NCBI RefSeq assembly: GCF_001544015.1 | Contig: NZ_AP014924.1 | Location: forward strand, 868,001 to 932,000 | DNA from: Limnochorda pilosa | Lineage (GTDB): Bacteria; Bacillota; Limnochordia; Limnochordales; Limnochordaceae | Reading direction: 5' to 3' | Length of the DNA: 64,000 nucleotides | Shown: one piece after another, positions 19,692-28,076 of the stretch | Layout: each line of letters opens with the position of its first letter | How positions within the stretch are numbered: the first letter of the stretch is position 1 | The notes under the pieces: generated by a model | Seen by the model: only the letters and a program-made list of their open reading frames with translations | Database searches by the model: none | Told to the model about the DNA's origin: nothing | Position numbers and translations under genes: made by a program

Positions 19692-19721
19692 ATTTTAAGA
19701 AATCCTGACGTTGCACGTCAA
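19692..19721 (-). promoter_or_regulatory. Sigma-A-type promoter of acsA
   Basis: On the minus strand, TTGACG (19716-19721), an 18-bp spacer and TAAAAT (19692-19697) form a good -35/-10 pair ending 31 bases before the chosen ATG. Confidence 0.65.
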
Positions 19722-19942
19722 ATGAAAGTGCGCGTGAATACGGGAACGAGAGCGCGACAAGCGGCGTGAGGGTGTCTCCACCGCCGGCACCCGGAAGGTT
19801 CCGGCCCGCATCGGAGGCCCTTCGGCGGCGGGGCTCGCCCGAGCCCTCCGCCGGCGGCCAGGGGATGGCGGTGAGCCTGGCGAAGCTCGAGGTGGCGGGT
19901 TGGGGAAGCTGCCCGAGACGGGGGTCCCGTGTGGGGGGAAAG

Positions 19943-20929
19943 ATGATGGAATGGCGCTCCAGTCCAGTGGTACGGCGTTTCCCGGGGAATCCGGTACTCT
20001 CCGCGAAGGACGTGCCCTTCCAGTCGGTCCTCGCCTTCAACGCCGGGGTGGCCCGCTACCAGGGGCGGTACGTGATGCTCTTCCGCAACGACTTCGACTA
20101 CCACCCCGACGTGAACGTCTTCCGGACCAACCTGGAGTTCGCCTTCAGCGACGACGGGCTCCGCTGGCAGGTGCAGCCCCGGCCGGTCTTCCCGGTGCAG
20201 GGCGACGACGTCTGGCGGATCTACGACCCTCGCCTGACGGTGCTCGACGGGCGTTGTTACGTCACCTTCGCAATGGACACCACGTACGGCATCCGGGCCG
20301 CAGTGGCCGTCACCGACGACTTCGACCGCTTTGAGATCCTGAGCCTGTCGCTCCCCGACAACCGAAACACGGTGCTCTACCCCGAGCGGGTGGGCGGGCG
20401 GTACGTGCGCATGGAGCGGCCCTTCGACATGTACCTGGCCGCAAGCCTCCGCCAGGACCCGCGCCTGCACGCCTGGATCTCCTTCTCGCCGGACCTGCGC
20501 CACTGGGGCGACTCGGAGCTCCTCCTGGCGGTGGAGCACGTACCCTTCGCCAACGAGAAGGTGGGGCCGGGGACGCCCCCGGTCCGCACGCCCAGAGGCT
20601 GGCTCGCACTCTTCCACGCGGTGGACACCGATCCCGCCCGGGGCAAGCGGGGTTGGGAGGAGCGGTGGCAGAAGCGGTACACCGCCGGCGTCATGCTCCT
20701 CGACCTGGAGGACCCGCGGCGGGTGGTGGGCATGTCGAAGGAGCCCTTCCTGGTGCCCGAGGCACCCTGCGAGCGGGAGGGCTTCCGAAACGACGTGGTC
20801 TTCCCCAGCGGGCTCATCCTCGAGGATACGGGCGAGGTGAAGATCTACTACGGCGCGGCGGACACGGTGGTCTGCCTGGCCACCGCGGACCTGGGCGACC
20901 TGCTGGCGCTTTGCACCGCGCCCCGCTGA
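19943..20929 (+). CDS. Glycoside hydrolase family 130 protein (beta-mannoside phosphorylase/hydrolase type)
   Basis: This 328-residue protein has the GH130 five-bladed propeller pattern. It starts with FPGNPVLSAKDVPFQSV and AFNAGVARYQGRYVML. Asp in IYDPRLT is at the family's general-acid position, and IYYGAADTVVCLATADL closes the propeller. GH130 enzymes cleave or phosphorolyse beta-1,2- or beta-1,4-linked mannosides in the cytoplasm. No sugar transporter adjoins it. The ATG at 19943 follows GGGGGGAAAG; upstream codons in frame have no ribosome site. It converges on the universal stress gene. Confidence 0.87.
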   Translation: MMEWRSSPVVRRFPGNPVLSAKDVPFQSVLAFNAGVARYQGRYVMLFRNDFDYHPDVNVFRTNLEFAFSDDGLRWQVQPRPVFPVQGDDVWRIYDPRLTVLDGRCYVTFAMDTTYGIRAAVAVTDDFDRFEILSLSLPDNRNTVLYPERVGGRYVRMERPFDMYLAASLRQDPRLHAWISFSPDLRHWGDSELLLAVEHVPFANEKVGPGTPPVRTPRGWLALFHAVDTDPARGKRGWEERWQKRYTAGVMLLDLEDPRRVVGMSKEPFLVPEAPCEREGFRNDVVFPSGLILEDTGEVKIYYGAADTVVCLATADLGDLLALCTAPR

Positions 20930-20955
20930 CGCTTGGCACCGTGTCTCGATGACGC

Positions 20956-21813
20956 CTACTTCACCACCACCACCGGGCCGGCCGCCACCCGCAGGAGGCG
21001 CTCGCTGACGCTGCCCAGGAAGAGCTCGCCCAGGGTACCGAGGCCCCGGCTGCCCACCACGGCCAGGTCGTAGCCGCCGTCCCGGTAGGCGAGGAAGAGC
21101 TCGTCGGCAGCGCTTCCCGAGGCCGCCCGGGCCATGACGCGGGCGGGATCCAGACGAGCCGCCTCCGCCGTGCGCCGGACCGTCTCCTCGGCGGTCTGCT
21201 CCATGGCCACGTCCAGCGAGAGACCCTCGTGCTCGAAGAGGGTGCGCGCCTCGGGCGCCACGTGGAGGACGTGGAGCGCCGTGATCTGGGCCTGGGGCGC
21301 CCAGCGGGCGGCGAAGGCCAGGGCTCGCGCGCTGTGCTGCGAGCCGTCCACCCCCACCAGCACCCGCCGGAGCGTCCGGGGCCCGCCGTCTCGGGCCACC
21401 AGCACCGGCACGTGTGCCCGGTGGACCACGTCGGCGCTCACGCTGCCCAGGAGGGCGCTGGCCGCCCGGCCCAGTCCCCGGCGCCCGGTGGCGATCAGCT
21501 CCGCCCCCGTCTCCTCAGCGACCTGAAGGAGGGCGGCGGCCGGCGGCTCGGCCAGCACGTGCGGTTCCACCCGCACGCCGGCTCCCGAGAGGGGAGCGGC
21601 AGCCTCTTCCAGAAGCGAGCCGCCCCGGGCGCCCGCCTGGTCCATGTACCGCCGGTACGCGTCGGCGTCCCACTCGAAGGCCTGCGCGGTGACCCAGGCG
21701 GCGTTCACCAGGTGCACCACGGGATCGGGCACGGCCCGCGCCAGCTCCACCGCCCACCCCAGGGCCGCCCGCGCGTGATCCGACCCGTCGATGCCGACCA
21801 CGATGCTCGTCAT
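20956..21813 (-). CDS. Universal stress protein, tandem UspA domains
   Basis: This 285-residue protein is built of two UspA domains. Each begins with an IVVGIDGSD or VLVGVDGSQ strand and ends with the ATP-binding G-x2-G-x9-G(S) pattern (GRRGLGRAASALLGS in the first, GSRGLGTLGELFLGS in the second). Both nucleotide sites look intact. ATG 21813 is preceded by GGGAGGAGG. It is a single-gene unit with a dyad element 30-56 bases upstream. Confidence 0.92.
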   Translation of the reverse strand: MTSIVVGIDGSDHARAALGWAVELARAVPDPVVHLVNAAWVTAQAFEWDADAYRRYMDQAGARGGSLLEEAAAPLSGAGVRVEPHVLAEPPAAALLQVAEETGAELIATGRRGLGRAASALLGSVSADVVHRAHVPVLVARDGGPRTLRRVLVGVDGSQHSARALAFAARWAPQAQITALHVLHVAPEARTLFEHEGLSLDVAMEQTAEETVRRTAEAARLDPARVMARAASGSAADELFLAYRDGGYDLAVVGSRGLGTLGELFLGSVSERLLRVAAGPVVVVK

Positions 21814-22170
21814 GGGGAACCTCCTCCCGAGGGCCATCCGAATGTGAGGACGGAAGACCGAACCTCACACAATTACGAAGAACTTCCAGATGTCCCTCGA
21901 CGGGTCCTGCGTGGGCGGAACCGCAGGGGCGACCCAGCGGTACCAGCGGGCACCCCCTCGACCTCGACATCGCCGTGGAGAGCCTGGCGCTCATCGAGGA
22001 TAGGGGCCCCCGGCAGGTCGTACGTGCGCGGTTCCCCTTCGGCGGATCGCGACGGTCCTCCTGCCGCGCCACACTCCTGGTTACTCAACATTCACACAGC
22101 CATTGAGGTGCCGTAACCGGCCCCCTCTATACAGGAGACGCGTCCAACCCTGGAAGAGGAGGTTCGGTTC
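21814..22170. other. Divergent intergenic region between usp and phoD
   Basis: I see no convincing gene in these 357 bases. They contain a dyad near the usp start. On the phoD side there is an interrupted palindrome (GGTTACTCAA at about 22079, TTGAG and GTAACC further on). A weak TTGAGG-N19-TATACA promoter lies about 40 bases before the phoD ATG. Confidence 0.4.
21843..21869. promoter_or_regulatory. Inverted repeat TGTGAGG-N13-CCTCACA upstream of usp
   Basis: Seven-base perfect arms separated by 13 bases lie 30-56 bases before the usp ATG. The position suits an operator. The half-site recalls Crp/Fnr or Rex elements but the spacing is too wide for either. Confidence 0.35.
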
Positions 22171-23715
22171 ATGCACGTTTCCTGGCGGTGGTGGATTCGG
22201 GCCGGCGCCGTCTTGGCGATGCTGGCGGCGGCCCCTGCGGTGTCCCCCGTCGATGCTGCTGCTCCTCGGGTCACCCACGGGGTGGCCAGCGGAGATGTCA
22301 CGTCCGACAGCGCCGTGGTCTGGGCACGGGCCAGCGGCCCGGGCACGATGCACGTGGCCTACGACACCCATCCCCTCTTCCTGAACCCCCGGCGGGCGGC
22401 CCCGGCTGCGGTCTCCAGCTCAACGGACTTCACGGCTGCCGTGCTGCTCCAGGGGCTCCGCCCCGACACGCGGTACTACTACCAGGTGTGGTTCGAGGAT
22501 GAGGACCGGACAGGGTTGCCCGTGCTGGGCAGCTTCGAGACGGCTCCCGCCCCCGCGGCCAGCCGGCCCGTGGGCTTCGTGGTGGGCGGCGACGTGGGCG
22601 GGCAGCGTCATTGCCGGCGGGAGGGCTTGGGGTACCGGATCTTCACCAGCATCCGGGGGCTCGACCCGGACTTCCTGATCGCGAACGGCGATTTCATCTA
22701 CGCCGACGGCGACTGCCCCGCCGAGGGGCCGGATGGGCCCGGCGGGTGGGAGAACGTTCCGGGTGGCTTCCCCAGCATCGCCGACGCGCGGGTGTACTGG
22801 ACCGACCTCGCCCGGGTGCGGGAGGTCTACCTGGACCACTGGCGCTACAACCGGGCCGACGAGCACTTCCAGCGCCTGCTCCAGACCACACCCGTCTACG
22901 CGCAGTGGGACGACCATGAGGTGATCAACGACTTCGGGGCTCCGTGGTCTTCCTGGAACGCCGAGAACCTGGACCGCCCGGGCTTCCCCAACCTGGTGAC
23001 GGCCGGACGGGACGCATTCCTCCACTGGTGGCCCATCGCCCGGGACCCCTCGGACCGCGACCGGATCTACCGGGCCTTCCGCTGGGGGCAGGAAATGGAC
23101 CTCTTCATCGTCGACGCTCGCTCCTACCGGAGCCGGAACGACCTGCCCGACACGCCCGAGAACGCCAAGACGCTCCTCGGCCCGGAGCAGCTCGCCTGGC
23201 TGAAGGAGGGGCTGGCCGACTCGCAGGCCACCTGGAAGGTGGTCTCGTCGGACGTGCCGCTCTCCGCTCCCACCGGGAGCAACGCGGCCGCCTTCGGGCG
23301 GGACGCGTGGGCCAACGGCACCCAGGATGACTTCTCGGCGGAGACGGGCTTCGAGCGGGAGCTCATGGACCTCATCACGTTCCTGGACGAGCAGGACGTG
23401 CAGAACGTCGTCTTCGTGACCACCGACGTCCACTTCGCGGCCACCCTCCGCTACGAGGTGGACGCGGACGGCGACGGCGAGGCCCTGGTCTTCCACGAGC
23501 TGGTGAGTGGGCCGCTCAACGCGGTGCGGGGGGAGGTACCCGAGTTCGACCCCACCCTCAACCCCACGGTGCTCTACTCGGAAGGCCAGCTCTTCAACTT
23601 CTCCTACGTCCGCATCGATCGGGCTGCGGACGGCACGTTCCACCTGGTGGCCGACGTGCGCGGCGAGGACGGGCGACCGCGGCCGGGCTCCCGGGTGGAG
23701 CTGGCACCCCGCTGA
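22171..23715 (+). CDS. phoD: Secreted PhoD-like alkaline phosphatase/phosphodiesterase
   Basis: This 514-residue protein has a signal peptide of about 33 residues (charged start, hydrophobic run, SPVDAAA). An N-terminal immunoglobulin-like PhoD domain follows (RVTHGVASGDVTSDSAVVWARAS). The metallophosphatase domain has metal-binding blocks FLIANGDFIYADGDCP, QWDDHEVINDFG and VTTDVHFAATL. It hydrolyses phosphomonoesters or diesters outside the membrane. The ATG is preceded by GAGGAGG. It is monocistronic and ends at a hairpin. Confidence 0.92.
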   Translation: MHVSWRWWIRAGAVLAMLAAAPAVSPVDAAAPRVTHGVASGDVTSDSAVVWARASGPGTMHVAYDTHPLFLNPRRAAPAAVSSSTDFTAAVLLQGLRPDTRYYYQVWFEDEDRTGLPVLGSFETAPAPAASRPVGFVVGGDVGGQRHCRREGLGYRIFTSIRGLDPDFLIANGDFIYADGDCPAEGPDGPGGWENVPGGFPSIADARVYWTDLARVREVYLDHWRYNRADEHFQRLLQTTPVYAQWDDHEVINDFGAPWSSWNAENLDRPGFPNLVTAGRDAFLHWWPIARDPSDRDRIYRAFRWGQEMDLFIVDARSYRSRNDLPDTPENAKTLLGPEQLAWLKEGLADSQATWKVVSSDVPLSAPTGSNAAAFGRDAWANGTQDDFSAETGFERELMDLITFLDEQDVQNVVFVTTDVHFAATLRYEVDADGDGEALVFHELVSGPLNAVRGEVPEFDPTLNPTVLYSEGQLFNFSYVRIDRAADGTFHLVADVRGEDGRPRPGSRVELAPR

Positions 23716-23751
23716 CAGGAGCCCGACCAACCGAGTCCCAGCGCAGGTCGG

Positions 23752-23778
23752 GGGCGTGCCGGTTCGGCCGGCACGCCC
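23752..23778 (+). terminator. Hairpin after phoD
   Basis: GGGCGTGCCGG pairs perfectly with CCGGCACGCCC across the loop TTCGG, 36 bases after the phoD stop. There is no T-run downstream. Confidence 0.55.
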
Positions 23779-23847
23779 TCGGGCATCAAAGGACGCCCGG
23801 ACCCGCCTCTGCAGACCCTGGCCCGACGTCGACAGCCTTCGGTGCGG

Positions 23848-25011
23848 TCAGAACCCCAGCGTCGCCTCCAGCATCACGTCCTTCACCCGCCAGGTGTCGC
23901 TTTCCACGCCCACGGCCGCGTCCAGCGCGACGGCGGGCAGGGCGACTCCGACGCCCGCACGGAGGTCCGCGATCTCCAGATTGGGGGCCGAGCCCGCGTC
24001 CAGGGGCTGAATGTACCCGGCCCGGACCGCGACGAGCCCCAGGGGCTTCCACTCGGCGCCCACGTGGAGCAGGCTGTCGCTGTCCACGTCGGCGGCCACC
24101 GTGAGGCCCAGGAGCGGCGGCGTCACGGCCACGCCGGCCCGGTACGACGGTTGGTCGTGGCGGGCATCGGGCTCCTTGATCGACTTGGCCTGCCCGGGGT
24201 GCTCGGTGCCGCTCTCGTCGGCCTGGTACTCGGTCTGCGTGCCCGACCAGGTGACCTGCCCCACGGCGTCGTAGGCGGCCGCGCCCACTGCGACCCAGGG
24301 GCTGATGCGGGCGTGCAGGCCCACGTCCACGCCGTAGCCGCTGGCCCGGAGCTCCCGGACCGTCCGCTTGTAGGTGACCGCCGGCGGGTTGTAGTCGTAC
24401 TCGCCCCAGTAGGTGCCCGCCGCCCCGGTGTAGTAGGCGATCGAGGCGCCCGCCCGGAGCCGTGCGACGCTGGGGACGTCCACCAGCTCCAGCCCGTAGC
24501 CCGCCCGGATCGGCACGAGCAGGCGGTAGGCGGCAGAGCCCTCGTAGACGGTCCGCTCTTCCCCGCCCAGGTTCGCCGTGCGGCTGGTGATGTTCGCGTC
24601 GGCCGTGGCCTCCATGCCGATGCCGATCCCCAGGCCACCGCGACCGATGGCCGCGAGCCCCGAGAGCGGCGCGTGCAGCGGCCGGCCGGCAAAGCGGTCG
24701 AGGGCGCTCTCGTCGGCGGGATCCCAGTCGCGGAGGGCTTGTCCCAGAGCGTAGAGCTCGGCGATCTGCTGGATGTCCTCGCCTCCGAAGGCGAGGCCGA
24801 GGCCGGTTCCCCCAAGGGTCGCGGGATTCCAGTGGAGGGCGGCCGGACCCTCCGCCACGGCCACGAATGCCCCGCCCATGCCGTACGCCCGTGCTCCTGG
24901 CGGCGGGGGAGGTGCCTGGGCCGCGACGCCCGCCTGGCCGGCGAGCAAGGCGACCGACACGGCCAGGACGGCGATGCGCGTGCGGAGAGAGAGCCTTGCG
25001 CGAAAGCGCAT
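23848..25011 (-). CDS. Outer-membrane beta-barrel protein (TraF/PorV-like)
   Basis: This 387-residue protein has a Sec signal peptide (residues 1 to about 31, GQAGVAAQA). The GARAYGMGGAFVAVAEGPAALHWNPATLG block follows, which opens FadL/PorV/TraF-like barrels. Many alternating amphipathic strands come next, and the protein ends in EATLGF. A C-terminal aromatic after a beta strand is the signal for outer-membrane barrel insertion, implying a diderm envelope. Substrate unknown. No clear ribosome site precedes the ATG. It is divergent from the AraC regulator gene. Confidence 0.75.
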   Translation of the reverse strand: MRFRARLSLRTRIAVLAVSVALLAGQAGVAAQAPPPPPGARAYGMGGAFVAVAEGPAALHWNPATLGGTGLGLAFGGEDIQQIAELYALGQALRDWDPADESALDRFAGRPLHAPLSGLAAIGRGGLGIGIGMEATADANITSRTANLGGEERTVYEGSAAYRLLVPIRAGYGLELVDVPSVARLRAGASIAYYTGAAGTYWGEYDYNPPAVTYKRTVRELRASGYGVDVGLHARISPWVAVGAAAYDAVGQVTWSGTQTEYQADESGTEHPGQAKSIKEPDARHDQPSYRAGVAVTPPLLGLTVAADVDSDSLLHVGAEWKPLGLVAVRAGYIQPLDAGSAPNLEIADLRAGVGVALPAVALDAAVGVESDTWRVKDVMLEATLGF

Positions 25012-25319
25012 GTGAAGGTTCCACCCCTTTCCGAGCGAGGGACGCTCGCTCTCCCCCGGGGCGATGGTCGCACGTTCCTCCCGGGCGGGGCGGTACCTCT
25101 TCAGAGCCCTTCGCCGGCAGCGGGATCTTGGGGGAAAAGGGGCTTCCGGCTCGGTGGGCCAGGCTGGGTGATCGCGCTCACAGCCTCCCTGGGCCGCCTT
25201 CGTAAGCTCACGGTAAGGGGGCCGTGGTAAAATGAACCGAAAGAGTAGTCGGACCTGTTCTCCGGACGGAGGGCCTCCGCAGCGGGGCTGGCGACAGAAA
25301 GGCTGGGGGGAGGAGGTTC
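25012..25319. other. Divergent intergenic region with probable araC-side promoter
   Basis: I see no gene in these 308 bases. An extended -10 box and a short dyad lie in the last 115 bases on the araC side. Confidence 0.4.
25209..25233 (+). promoter_or_regulatory. Extended -10 box with overlapping CACGG/CCGTG dyad
   Basis: TGGTAAAAT (25225-25233) is an extended -10 element. CACGG (25209-25213) and CCGTG (25222-25226) form a dyad directly upstream that could be an operator. It lies about 90 bases before the AraC-family gene. Confidence 0.35.
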
Positions 25320-26300
25320 ATGGATTCTCTGCGGTTCTCATCCAGGACCATCCCGGCAAGACACCGTGCTCGGGCCATCCAGGAGTTCTACGCCGCCATT
25401 GCGGGCGTCCGTGTGGACCGCCGCGGAGAGACGCCCCTGTGGGTGGACTCGTCCCTGCGACGGCTGCCGGGGGTCACCATGGCGCGGACCCGGTGCATGC
25501 CGTGCGAGGTGAGGCGCCTGCGCTCCCATATCGCCGACGCCAATGACGACCTGGTCTTGTGCATCGTGACCCGAGGCAGCGTGACCGTTCGTCTGGCGGG
25601 AGGTGAGGAGATCCTCTGCGAGGCGGGAGACGCCTACCTGGGACCCAACGACCTCCCGGCCGAGAGGATCTTCCATCGTCCCACCGCCTTCCTGGACCTG
25701 GGGATCCCGCGCTCACTCCTCAGGCCGTTGGTGGCCAGATCGAACGATGCCTTCGCCCAGCAGAAGCTCGCGCCGGCCACCTCGCCCCAACTGAGGCTCC
25801 TGAACAGCTACGTGCGGGTGCTGGCCCGGCAGCACGAGCCGCTCCATTCCGAGTTCGCCGCCGTGGTCGCCGCACATGTGCGCGACCTGGTCGCGATGGT
25901 ACTGGGAGCGACCCGCGAGGCCGCGGAGCATGCCAGAATGGACGGCGTGCGTGCCGCCCGACTTCGCGCCCTCAAGGCCGATGTGGCCGCCAACCTCACC
26001 CGGGGCGACCTGGCGCTCGAAGAGGTAGCGGCTCGGCACAGGATCTCGCCCCAGTACGCTCGGGCCCTCTTCCACGCCGAGGGAACGACCTTCACCGACT
26101 TCCTGCGAAGCGAGCGACTGAAGCACGCCTACCACAGGCTGGCCGACCCGCGCTTCGCGGGGTGGACCATCAGCGACATCGCCTTCGATTCGGGCTTCAA
26201 CGACCTCTCGTACTTCAACCGGGCGTTCCGGCGCCTTTACGGCATGACGCCCTCGCAGGCGCGGGCCTCCGCGCGGGCGGCCGTCCTCGAGACCGGGTAA
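25320..26300 (+). CDS. AraC-family transcriptional regulator
   Basis: This 326-residue protein has an N-terminal cupin-like sensor region of about 190 residues resembling the AraC_binding_2 type. A C-terminal double helix-turn-helix covers about residues 220-318. The first helix pair is LALEEVAARHRISPQYARALFH and the second is ISDIAFDSGFNDLSYFNRAFRRLYGMTPSQ, which matches the AraC signature. The ATG follows GGGAGGAGG. The position between two barrel genes suggests, without proof, that it controls envelope genes. Confidence 0.92.
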   Translation: MDSLRFSSRTIPARHRARAIQEFYAAIAGVRVDRRGETPLWVDSSLRRLPGVTMARTRCMPCEVRRLRSHIADANDDLVLCIVTRGSVTVRLAGGEEILCEAGDAYLGPNDLPAERIFHRPTAFLDLGIPRSLLRPLVARSNDAFAQQKLAPATSPQLRLLNSYVRVLARQHEPLHSEFAAVVAAHVRDLVAMVLGATREAAEHARMDGVRAARLRALKADVAANLTRGDLALEEVAARHRISPQYARALFHAEGTTFTDFLRSERLKHAYHRLADPRFAGWTISDIAFDSGFNDLSYFNRAFRRLYGMTPSQARASARAAVLETG

Positions 26301-26387
26301 CGTCGCGTTTGGTCCAGGGAAGAGTCGCGCCCCGTCCAAGCGATTTCCCCCACGGCTTGATACCCTCAGTGCCATGCAAGCGCCTCA

Positions 26388-26423
26388 GCCTGGAAGCGCC
26401 CCCGCCAGGGGGCGCCTCCAGGC
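26388..26423. terminator. 16-bp GC hairpin between araC and the PorV-like gene
   Basis: GCCTGGAAGCGCCCCC pairs with GGGGGCGCCTCCAGGC across the loop GCCA with a single G-T pair. It lies 88 bases after the araC stop and 45 bases before the next ATG. It could end the araC transcript or attenuate the next gene. No T-run follows. Confidence 0.5.
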
Positions 26424-26467
26424 CTTGACGGTGCGCGGGTCGGCTTGAAAGGAGCCGTGGTGAGAGA

Positions 26468-27397
26468 ATGCGTGGACGCGCGAGCTTCACCCTTCGCAAG
26501 GTCCGGGGACACCGGTGTGTCACGTCGTGGGGCCGCACCCTCCTGGGGGTAGTGTCGCTCTTCGTACTCGGCGCCTGGGTGTGCGCTCCTGCCCTGGCGC
26601 AGGATCCCACGGGTACCGCCCCCCTGACCGCCTTCGGCCTGGGCGCCCGCCCGCTGGGCATGGCCGGCGCCTTCACTGCCCTGGCCGACGACGCCGGCGC
26701 GCTGTACTACAACCCTGCAGGCCTCGCCCACCTGGACGGCCACCAGGTGACCTCACTCTATGCCAGCCAGTACGGGGGGCTCTTCAGCACCTTCGCCCTG
26801 GGGTACGCGCAGAGGGGCTTCGGGGGCGCCTTTCTCACCTACTCGGTGGGCGACATTCCGTACACCGACGCCTTCGGGACCGAGACGGGCTCGAGCTTCG
26901 AGGTGGGCGAGCAGCTCTTCCTGGGCTCCTACGCCCGCACGGTGGGGCCCGTGGACCTGGGGGCGACGATCAAGTACTACGGTCAGACCATCGAGGCCGT
27001 CTCGGGCTCCGGGTTCACCCTCGATCTGGGGCTCCTCTGGGTGCCCGAGGGAGCCCCCTACCGGGCTGGTCTCACGGCCCGCAACCTCCTGGGTCAGGTG
27101 AGCTACTCCACCGGCAACACCGACGCCTTCGACCCGGTGGTGGTCCTGGGCGGCGCCTACCGGCTGGGGCCCGTGGTGGTGGCGCTGGACAAGGACCTGC
27201 CCGGACCCCTCCGGCTCGGGGCCGAGTACCGGGTGAGCGAGCTCGTCGCCCTGCGGGCGGGGGTCCGGTCTGAGGAAGGGGTCACCTTCACCGCGGGGCT
27301 CGGCCTCACCTTCGACGGCTACCAGGTGCAGTACGCCTACGAGCAGCCGCCGGTGCTGGACGGGACGCACCGGGTCTCCTTCGGGGTGAGCTTCTGA
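26468..27397 (+). CDS. PorV/PorQ-like outer-membrane beta-barrel protein
   Basis: This 309-residue protein has a long signal peptide ending in APALAQ at about residue 45. FGLGARPLGMAGAFTALADDAGALYYNPAGLA, the UPF0164/PorV opening block, follows. Alternating beta strands then run to a terminal SFGVSF with C-terminal Phe. PorV-type proteins shuttle or anchor surface proteins in other diderm bacteria. The next gene starts within its stop codon (TGATG) and encodes an RCC1-repeat protein with a FlgD-like C-terminal domain, so a transporter-cargo pairing is plausible. A near-exact copy of its last 45 bases recurs at 28032. Confidence 0.75.
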   Translation: MRGRASFTLRKVRGHRCVTSWGRTLLGVVSLFVLGAWVCAPALAQDPTGTAPLTAFGLGARPLGMAGAFTALADDAGALYYNPAGLAHLDGHQVTSLYASQYGGLFSTFALGYAQRGFGGAFLTYSVGDIPYTDAFGTETGSSFEVGEQLFLGSYARTVGPVDLGATIKYYGQTIEAVSGSGFTLDLGLLWVPEGAPYRAGLTARNLLGQVSYSTGNTDAFDPVVVLGGAYRLGPVVVALDKDLPGPLRLGAEYRVSELVALRAGVRSEEGVTFTAGLGLTFDGYQVQYAYEQPPVLDGTHRVSFGVSF

Positions 27398-27867
27398 TGG
27401 CGATCCGCGGGTTCGCGGGGCGCACCGCTTCCCTCTGTGTTGCGGCAGCGGTTGGGGTTGCGCTGGTCCTCGGTGCTGCCGCAGACGCTGCATCCGGGGT
27501 CGACCCCGTCGCCGGAGGGACCGTCCACAGCATCGCTCTCAGATACGGCGGTACCGCATGGGCCTGGGGAGCAAACTGGGACGGCCAGCTTGGCGACGGG
27601 ACAACGACGGACCACCACGTGCCTGCCCACGTCCAGGGCCCGGGCGGGGCCGGGTTCCTCACCGGCGTCGAGGGTGTCGCGGCGGCGGGCAGCCACAGCC
27701 TGGGGCGGGAGGTTCACCAGGTTGAACTCCCGGCCGGGAGCAGCGCTCACGAGTGGAACCTGGCGGACCCCGGAGGCCAGCGGGTGGCGGCGGGGCTCTA
27801 TCTCTACAGGGTGGTGCTGCAGGACGGCAGCCGCCTGTCGCAAGGGAGGCTGGTGGTGCTCCCGTGA
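27397..27867 (+). CDS. Short RCC1-repeat secreted protein with FlgD-like C-terminal domain
   Basis: This 156-residue protein starts in the stop of the PorV-like gene. It has a signal peptide (to about residue 31), one RCC1 repeat (IALRYGGTAWAWGANWDGQLGDGTTT), the beginning of a second, and then an abrupt jump at SHSLGREVHQVELPAG into a FlgD-Ig-like/sorting-type C-terminal domain (GGQRVAAGLYLYRVVLQDG). Compared with the next gene, the middle is missing. It looks like an internally deleted paralogue whose frame stayed open; whether it is functional is doubtful. Confidence 0.6.
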   Translation: MAIRGFAGRTASLCVAAAVGVALVLGAAADAASGVDPVAGGTVHSIALRYGGTAWAWGANWDGQLGDGTTTDHHVPAHVQGPGGAGFLTGVEGVAAAGSHSLGREVHQVELPAGSSAHEWNLADPGGQRVAAGLYLYRVVLQDGSRLSQGRLVVLP

Positions 27868-28031
27868 GGGTTCGGGCGACCCCAGGCGCCTCGCATGACC
27901 GCGGATCTGAACGTGCTGGCGAGTCTGTAATGAGGCGGTCTGCCCGGAGATAGGCCGGCCGCCCTGGAAGGAGTCATGGGATGATGCGTGGGTCTGGGAA
28001 GCCTCTCTTTCGGAAGAGCAACCCGACGCCG

Positions 28032-28076
28032 GTGCTGGACGGGACGCACCGGGTCTCCTTCGAGGTGAGCTTCTGA
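28032..28076 (+). pseudogene. Duplicated 3' end of the PorV-like gene
   Basis: These 45 bases encode VLDGTHRVSFEVSF and a stop and match the last 45 bases of the PorV-like gene (27353-27397) at 44 positions. As in the original, the stop overlaps the start of an RCC1 gene. The rest of the barrel copy is gone. It marks a tandem duplication of a porV-RCC1 unit. Confidence 0.75.
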
